NCBI GenBank assembly: GCA_030435675.1
Contig: CM059624.1
Coordinates: forward strand, 7,960,769 to 8,024,768
DNA length: 64,000 nt
Direction: 5' to 3'
From: Steinernema hermaphroditum
Lineage: Eukaryota; Nematoda; Chromadorea; Rhabditida; Steinernematidae
The position numbers and the translations under genes are program-made. Each line of letters starts with the position of its first letter. The first letter of the stretch is position 1. The notes under the pieces were generated by a model. That model had not been told where the DNA came from. It worked only from the letters and a program-made list of their open reading frames with translations, and did not search any database. Positions 58,532 through 64,000 of this stretch are shown here, in pieces.

Positions 58532-58842
58532 ATGTTCAAGCTTCTCGTCGCCCTTCTCGTCTGCCTCGTCGCCGCCGTCCAAGGCCAGTACGGATACGGT
58601 GGCTACCATCCCTACGGCTACGGTGGCTATGGTGGTGGCTACGGTGGATACCACCCGTACGGAGGCTATGGCCACGGAATGTACGGCCACGGTCCCTACG
58701 GAGGTGGATTCCACGGACCTTATGGAGGTTAGTCTCTCTTCCAGGACTGTTCTACTGATTTTCTTCAGGAATGGGACCTGCCGGAGCCGTCCACGGAGCG
58801 ATTCGCGGAGCTGTTCTCGGAGCCATGATGGGAGGAAAGTGA
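58532..58842 (+). CDS. YGGYG-repeat secreted peptide (nematode antimicrobial-peptide-like)
   Basis: Two exons (58532-58727, 58769-58842) give 89 aa. The signal peptide MFKLLVALLVCLVAAVQG is followed by QYGYGGYHPYGYGGYGGG and further YGGY/HPYGG/HGMYG repeats, as in the YGGW/YGGYG peptides (nlp-29/nlp-31 class) induced by fungal infection in C. elegans. The second exon adds a non-repetitive tail, GMGPAGAVHGAIRGAVLG then AMMGGK, which those peptides lack, and which could form an amphipathic helix. There are no dibasic processing sites inside the repeat. The intron is 41 nt (G|GTTAGT...TTCTTCAG). Confidence 0.8.
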
Positions 58843-58895
58843 GCCTCTCCGAAGCTGACAAAATCGTTTTTGCGATCTCTTTGTATTCAAAGTCC

Positions 58896-58901
58896 AATAA
58901 A
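58896..58901 (+). terminator. Poly(A) signal of the YGGYG-peptide gene
   Basis: AATAAA lies 53 nt after the stop codon. Confidence 0.6.
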
Positions 58902-59930
58902 AGCATTTCATCTCGTCTAGGAGCGTCTCATCTCCTTGGTCTTTGTGAACTTAAGATAAACAAAAAGAAACCGGTGACCCCGATTAGGAGTCGTCTCCGA
59001 AACGGAGAAATGATTGATGGAACCTTCTTGGAACGAGACCAAAAAGGGGAAGTTCAAAGCCCTCTCTCCACAGGGGCGACGAGTTGTCTCAGAAGTCACG
59101 AGGAAGGACAACAACCTGTTTGTTTGTTCCAGCGCCGTGTCGGAAAAACAGTCGACAAGAAAAAGGAAGTATTTCTCTTCTCGTTTGGCTCACAATCTAC
59201 ACTTTGAATGTTCTCTGGAGGCGCAATCTTGGCGTTGAGTCGGCGCTCTCGTGTCACCACTGTGTTTGTCTGGCTACGTGGCTTCTTTCGACGTCATCAA
59301 TTGTGCTCTAAGTTCCTAATGTCAGATTATGATTGTAGACTGAAATATTACTTTAGACGGAAGTCATTCAAAGAGCTGAAATGTCTCTTCATTCAGAGCC
59401 ATTTGTCATGTCTCCGGAACCAGTTGTTGTACAGCGTTGCAGACTTTTTCTAGAAGTTACACTCCCTCGGAAAGCCCTCTCACTTCCTTTGATCCTAGAA
59501 AAACCGTTTTATGGCATCGTCGGTCTCGGTGCTTTGTCTCTTCTTTGGAAAACAGAACAATCTTCGCTGACCTCTCCTTCCCAAACAGCTGCAACTGTAC
59601 TAATTAGTGATTCCGCCGTTCCAATAACAAATTTATGGAATGTTATTAATACTGAAAGCCGTCTCGGCAATTTGCATCGCCGCACATAAAGGACGTGCAC
59701 GGGACACTACCGTAGTTTGGAAGTGAAAAAGGAGGAAGGCGGTCGAGTTTTCTGGGAATCCAAGCAATCTTGAAGCTGCTGAAGATGCTCTGTGTGGGAG
59801 AGCCTTTGCCACAAAACGAAGTATTTTATTCCACACACTTTTATATTTACAGTAACGTCGTCTAGAATCGTCAACTACCGCATCTTTTTCGATGCCCCAA
59901 CAGAGTCGCGCCTTCATGTTCGGGTTCTGC
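58902..59930. other. 1 kb spacer
   Basis: No supported gene. A CTACCGTAG word lies near 59709. The minus strand has AATAAA near 59828-59833, likely the poly(A) signal of the gene at 60220. Confidence 0.4.
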
Positions 59931-60220
59931 TCAGAACTTCAGGAACCGTTTTCCTCTCCCGACGCGACAAAAAAGGCACCTAAAGAGGGGATTGACCACA
60001 GGCTCTCTTCTACCTCCTACCTGGGGTCCTTACGGTCCTCGGCGAAGTCGCTGACGCCGTCGCCCCCGAACATGCCGAGGTCGACGCCGACGGGACTCGA
60101 CTTCGACGACTCCACGTAGAACTCCGTCTTAGCGCCGAGGGGGTAGAAGCTCCTGGCACGGAGATGTGCTTGAGTCAGGGTGGCACAGAGCAGAAGGACG
60201 GCGAGCGGGACGGAGACCAT
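59931..60220 (-). CDS. Small secreted peptide with CLFC tail (unrecognised)
   Basis: Exon 1 (60220-60021) encodes a signal peptide (MVSVPLAVLLLCATLTQA) and a mature part HLRARSFYPLGAKTEFYV...GVDLGMFGGDGVSDFAEDRK. A 41 nt intron (60020-59980; CCCAG|GTAGGA...CTCTTTAG) leads to exon 2 (59979-59931), which adds RCLFCRVGRGKRFLKF, 82 aa in total. Without splicing the frame stops 1 codon into the intron (AGG TAG), giving 67 aa. I prefer the spliced form because intron length and signals match neighbouring genes. The basic Cys-containing tail could be processed at GKR. The start follows a CTTTTCAG acceptor. No family recognised. Confidence 0.6.
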
Positions 60221-61405
60221 TTTCGAGTTTCTCTGAAAAGACACTTCTGCAACGAGAGAGGAGGTCCCGCGGTAACGGCGTTCCCTCGAAGGTGACAGTG
60301 GATCGGGAAGACAGAGTTCTTTCGGTTCCGAGATCAGCGCCGAAAACAAGTCAGCAATTAGTTTCTTGGGTCTCGGGCGACAGAGGGTGTGAAATCTCGA
60401 GGGGGAGGACGTCCTTTTATGGCCATGCATGACGTCGGGAGATTGCGGAAACGCCTCCCGATGGGAAAGTGCACGCATGGGAGCTGCTGCTTTTGGGATT
60501 CTGGAGTCGGAGACACGTGGATTCGCGTGGACAGGGGAGCACGAGGGGAGCCAGGTGGTCGAGTGGGCGATTTGGAGAAAAGTGGAAAATCGGTCTTTCG
60601 TCGAGAATAACAAACAGATTGCAGGAAAGGAGGCAGTGCTCTGACTAAAAGCGAGAGTGGAGACCTACAAAAGGGGCTGCGAAGCTTGAGAAAAGGCGAT
60701 TCTGAGCGAACAGAGCGGAAGAAGTGGTCCAAAGGAAGTGACGAAGTCGCCGCCGTTTCGAGCAAAGACGGAGACTGCAGTTGCAAAAGAACTACAGAAT
60801 GGCCGAGGTTGGAAGAAGATGCTTGAACACTCTACAGGTGAACACAGGGATTTCACCACGGGAATCTTTGGTTTTCGGCGGCAAAACTACCGTAAATAGA
60901 ACGACCTTTTCAAGTGACCTTTGGCTGTCGCGAACTAAATCGTATTCTGGTCGAGAACTTGTACAGTAGCGATTGTGCCAGGAGTGCACTTCGTGTCCAA
61001 AAGCGCGACCTTTTAAATTTATCGCAACAATAAACACCGGGCCCATTAGTGCTCTTTGTGAAACGAGGGCTCACTTTAATCACGTAAAAGTGTCAAATTC
61101 TAGAACGTCACTTTTCTTTCAGTGCGTTCCGAGCACATTCTCTCTAATTTGAGCTCATCACGCTGCAACGGAATGACCTTCCGATCTAGGTTCTGCGACC
61201 TCGCGTCCCTCGGGAGTCTCAGAGGCGCGCCAACGCCACGTTCGCGTGATTTTACGGACTGAAATCCACGAAAACGAGCTTTGAGATGACTTTCGAACCC
61301 TTTGGGAGCGACTAATTCAATTAATGACATCTATCGGGAAAGGATTCTTTAATTTCGAAAGAGCAATTGAATGAAGGGATAGATAGAGGAAAGATGCCAA
61401 AATAT
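60221..61405. other. 1.2 kb spacer
   Basis: No supported gene. TACCGTA occurs near 60888 and TACAGTAG near 60961. Confidence 0.4.
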
Positions 61406-61640
61406 TGGTGCCTGGACAAAACCGCCAAAGACAAAACCGCCAAATATCGCGCTGGCTCGTTTTCAATCCATAGGTATAGTCCTAATCCGGAGAATAAGCC
61501 AAGCCGGGGTTTGCCGTAGCCATCATCACTGCGAGCCACATATTCGTTTTTGGGCATTGGTTAACATCCTGGGCTTAGGCTCCGGCTCAAACTGCCCACA
61601 CGAACAGCGCAATATTTGGCGGTTTTGTCCGGGCGCCCAA
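61406..61640. mobile_element. MITE-like element with long terminal inverted repeats
   Basis: About 235 bp bounded by inverted repeats of roughly 40 nt. The left begins TTGGTGCCTGGACAAAACCG; the right, read as complement, begins TTGGGCGCCCGGACAAAACC. Both continue CGCCAAATAT(C/T)GCGCTG. In the left arm, GACAAAACCGCCAAA is tandemly duplicated, lengthening it by 15 nt. No transposase is inside. The target-site duplication is not clear (AT-rich flanks ATA/ATATT), so the superfamily is open. Confidence 0.75.
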
Positions 61641-62669
61641 CATATTCATGGTCTTTCTCTTGCAAAGTTAAACCGATCAAACATCAAAAGTCTCAAATTC
61701 GAAGGAGGTGAACTCTAAGAGTGCGCCTGACTGTCCAAAGGCGTTTTCGATGAAGTCACGGAAAACAATACGGCATTCATCATTCATCGTCGCCCTTTCT
61801 TTCAGAGAAACACCCAAATGGGCCTCATTCGCATTCTGAATTATTCTTGCAGCCAACGGAGGGCAACGACCAACGCCCTTTAATTCCATTCGGTGGCCAT
61901 CCCGACGACCATCGCACCGTTTTCGAGGAGTCGCCCGATAATCCGCTTAAGACGCGAAAGGAGTAAACGCCTCCGCCCTTCGGATACACAATTGGTTAAT
62001 TGGAGCGAGCATTCGGTTGTGCGGAGACGATGATGAAGGAGTGAACGGGCCGGAAAATTAGGGACTTCGGCGATTAATGAGAGTGGTGCAGCAGAAGTGG
62101 CACCGTTTGCAGAGAAGAGCGCTCGTGCGTAAATGTGCGCAAAAAGGAGAAGAGTGAATTATTGAAGGAGTGGCATTCTCGGCGGAGCACCCAGGACTTC
62201 AGGTACTAATGACGGTGGGAACCACGAGAGAATGTTTCTGGAGAAAATGTGGACTTTTGCCGCACAGCGTTCTTTACGAGAACTGGTTTGATGGATGCAA
62301 AGAAGAAGTTGAAAAAGGAGAAGAAGTAAAGGTTGTCCAAAAATGGTGCAAGTTCACTGACATGAGTGTCCCACAGGGCGAACGCGCTCAAGTGCAATTC
62401 GTACCTTTTATCGTCCACACTGTGCACATATTTTTTTTTCTATAATTTACGGACTTTTGGCTCTAATTCTATTCCGAGATAAGCTCGACGACAACTGATC
62501 GACACTCTGGGTTACTGGCAGTATTTTGGTTTGTGGCCTTTCCAAATTTCGCCGATATCGGCGATCTTTGGAGTTGGTCACCCTTCGAAGTCACGTTCCA
62601 TAAATGTCATTTGAATCAAATTTGGCACAAAGTTACGCAGTCAACACCTTTATTACATTAACTGTTCGG
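61641..62669. other. 1 kb spacer
   Basis: No supported gene. A plus-strand open frame at 62170-62445 is Lys/Glu/Val-rich and unrecognised, without signal peptide or splice support. The minus strand carries AATAAA near 62652, a likely poly(A) signal for the next gene. Confidence 0.4.
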
Positions 62670-63187
62670 TCAATTCTTTGCCGTCGCCATTTTAGTTCCG
62701 TAGAGTCCGGGGTAGAAGCCGCCGGAGTACATGCCTGGCATCGTGTAGATGACTCGTCGCACGATCATCGGTTGGTTGTAGCTGAAAGGGTGAATCGTTA
62801 GGGGCACGGAACACGACTCTCAATGCGTGTTATACTGTGGGTATAAGTGTCTAAAGAAGCGAATTTTTAATCAGTAATGCCTAACGAGGACTCATCCGCA
62901 TCTCTGATGTTGAACCCACTAATCTTGTTCACTTTTTGAAGGAACTGACTGAATTTCCCCAAAAACAATCTGATCCTTTCTAATCTCCTCTAATTGCTCT
63001 CCGCCGCGACTCACCTGTAATCTCCGTACATACCGTATCCGCCATATCCACCGTAGCCACCCATACCGTACCCTCCCATCATGCCATAGGGATAGCCATA
63101 TCCGAGTCCGTAACCGTAGTACTGGCCACAGACGACGTCGGCGAAGAAGAAGAAGAGGAGGAAGGCGAAGAGCAGAGGTCGCGACAT
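62670..63187 (-). CDS. YGGYG-rich secreted peptide (nematode antimicrobial-peptide-like)
   Basis: Two exons (63187-63015, 62781-62670) give 94 aa. The signal peptide MSRPLLFAFLLFFFFADVVCG is followed by QYYGYGLGYGYPYGMMGGYG and more GYGGYGGYGMYG repeats. Exon 2, joined at AG|C across a 233 bp intron with GTGAGT and CTTTCAG signals, encodes YNQPMIVRRVIYTMPGM and a YSGGFYPGLYG end with a basic tail. Composition matches nlp-29-class peptides, though the VRRVIY segment is not part of that class. The ATG 63187 was chosen over an in-frame ATG 30 nt upstream because it starts the signal peptide. AATAAA lies shortly after the stop. Confidence 0.75.
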
Positions 63188-63345
63188 TACTTCGAATGTT
63201 GTCTTCGGGCGCCGCACCTTCTTTTACCGACTTTTCGGTAATCTGGGTTCCTCCCCTCGTGACTCAATTGGAGGCAATCGACTTCCACTGACCTTCGGTC
63301 GCGTTCCACTTTTTGTGTCATTTTTTGGGGCGAGAATTGAGGTTA

Positions 63346-63909
63346 TTAGAGGGAGGAACAGCTGGGAATGAGTTTATTCTGCACGATCACTGGAAAGAGA
63401 GGCAAGAGGCTGAGGTGGCGAGAGTAAAGCACTTGAGACCCATCATTGGAGAAGGGAGCGGAGGGGAGCGACCTTGAGCAGAGACGGTTATCTGGAACGA
63501 AAGGAGTTCTCTCTGAAGGAGCACACTCGGGCGCAGACCTGAGGGGTTCCCTGTAGACCGCCAGGAGAGTTTTGCGTTCTTCGTCGAGAGAAGAATTCAG
63601 GGAGAGGAAGCTCGGGTTCTCGACGTCGTCGGAGTGGCGCCGGAGGACCACGGAGTCGCCGGAGACGTCCTTCGCGAATACCCTCCTGTAGGAGGGCTTC
63701 TTCTGGTACCGTAGGGAGCACTCCTTCCGCAGAAAAATTGCGACGGCGATCTGGTAGAGGAGAAATACGGCTAGGATCCAGATGAGGACGTTCACGCAGA
63801 GGATGATGGCCAGGTACACCGTCTGGTCGGGCAGCTGCAAAGAAGCCATTGAAGTATTCGTTCCTTCTGTATCACAGGAAGTGAACACTTTCCGTTCCAT
63901 CTGCTCCAC
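63346..63909 (-). CDS. Predicted single-pass membrane protein (unrecognised; intron content uncertain)
   Basis: An open frame of 187 aa from ATG 63909. It has a short N terminus, one strong hydrophobic segment (YLAIILCVNVLIWILAVFLL) at about residues 32-51, and a basic/Ser-rich cytoplasmic-type tail (LRYQKKPSYRRVFAKD, VVLRRHSDDVENPSFLSLN). A TTCTTTGCAG acceptor lies just before LPDQTVYLAI, so the true first exon could lie further right, beyond or near the window edge. A GT after EPLR could be a donor, making the C terminus uncertain. No family recognised. Confidence 0.45.
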   Translation of the reverse strand: MEQMERKVFTSCDTEGTNTSMASLQLPDQTVYLAIILCVNVLIWILAVFLLYQIAVAIFLRKECSLRYQKKPSYRRVFAKDVSGDSVVLRRHSDDVENPSFLSLNSSLDEERKTLLAVYREPLRSAPECAPSERTPFVPDNRLCSRSLPSAPFSNDGSQVLYSRHLSLLPLFPVIVQNKLIPSCSSL

Positions 63910-64000
63910 TAAACGCGCGTGTCTTCACCTCCTGAACTTGGCCGTAACACAACTCATATATTCACTTCTCAGCCCCACTTTGTCTTATCGACGCACCCTG

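Noticed and set aside
62170..62445. 91-aa plus-strand frame, Lys/Glu/Val-rich
   Set aside because: No recognised domain, no acceptor before the ATG, and it ends in a poly-Phe tail from a T-run.
1..64000. Spliced-leader RNA genes, rRNA, CRISPR arrays and bacterial operon features
   Set aside because: I looked for SL1/SL2-like words, 5S-like sequence and regularly spaced direct repeats and saw none. The window is eukaryotic, so CRISPR and Shine-Dalgarno features do not apply.

Overview
The window is nuclear DNA from a nematode. Protein-coding genes are split by many very short introns (about 40-60 nt, with a mode near 42), begin just after a TTTCAG-like acceptor as trans-spliced nematode genes do, and match nematode-typical families: fibrillarin, MMS19, NXF1, an NPY/NPF-like FLP-34 neuropeptide, YGGYG secreted peptides and a serpentine receptor. 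The palindromic word TACYGTA is scattered through introns and spacers. Short introns and GC-biased coding sequence would fit a free-living or entomopathogenic rhabditid or tylenchine nematode, but the species cannot be fixed from sequence reading alone. All gene models below were assembled by eye from splice signals, reading frame and family resemblance.

Layout. 1-1.5 kb: a mariner-type transposon relic lies in what appears to be an intron of an aminergic (dopamine-like) GPCR whose first two coding exons are on the minus strand; the rest of that gene is off the left edge. 1.5-9.3 kb holds no gene I can support. 9.3-18.4 kb is a compact housekeeping block: fibrillarin (-), MMS19 (+), a DNAJC8-type J protein (-) and the mRNA exporter NXF1 (+), arranged as alternating divergent and convergent pairs. 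21.8-30 kb: a secreted arylsulfatase with a clear TATA box, a lipid phosphate phosphatase, and a serpentine receptor convergent with it. 30.4-37.2 kb: a second mariner relic, a retinol-dehydrogenase-like SDR and a syntenin-like double-PDZ protein. 37.2-46.2 kb is a 9 kb desert ending at a FLP-34/NPY-like neuropeptide gene. 49.8-52.3 kb: a cytochrome b5-like protein and an unrecognised PH-domain protein with a His-rich tail. 53.2-54.5 kb is a second, near full-length copy of the mariner family seen at the left edge.

55.3-63.9 kb is the accessory-looking part: a TIMP-like metalloproteinase inhibitor followed by five small two-exon genes for secreted peptides (56.5, 57.1, 58.5, 60.2 and 63.2 kb), several Gly/Tyr-rich like nematode antimicrobial-peptide genes. 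Two share a GAxRGAxxGxM C-terminal motif, and two others share CLFC near the C terminus. This peptide cluster is the best candidate for something undescribed. A 235 bp MITE-like element with long terminal inverted repeats lies inside it. The window ends with a predicted single-pass membrane protein.
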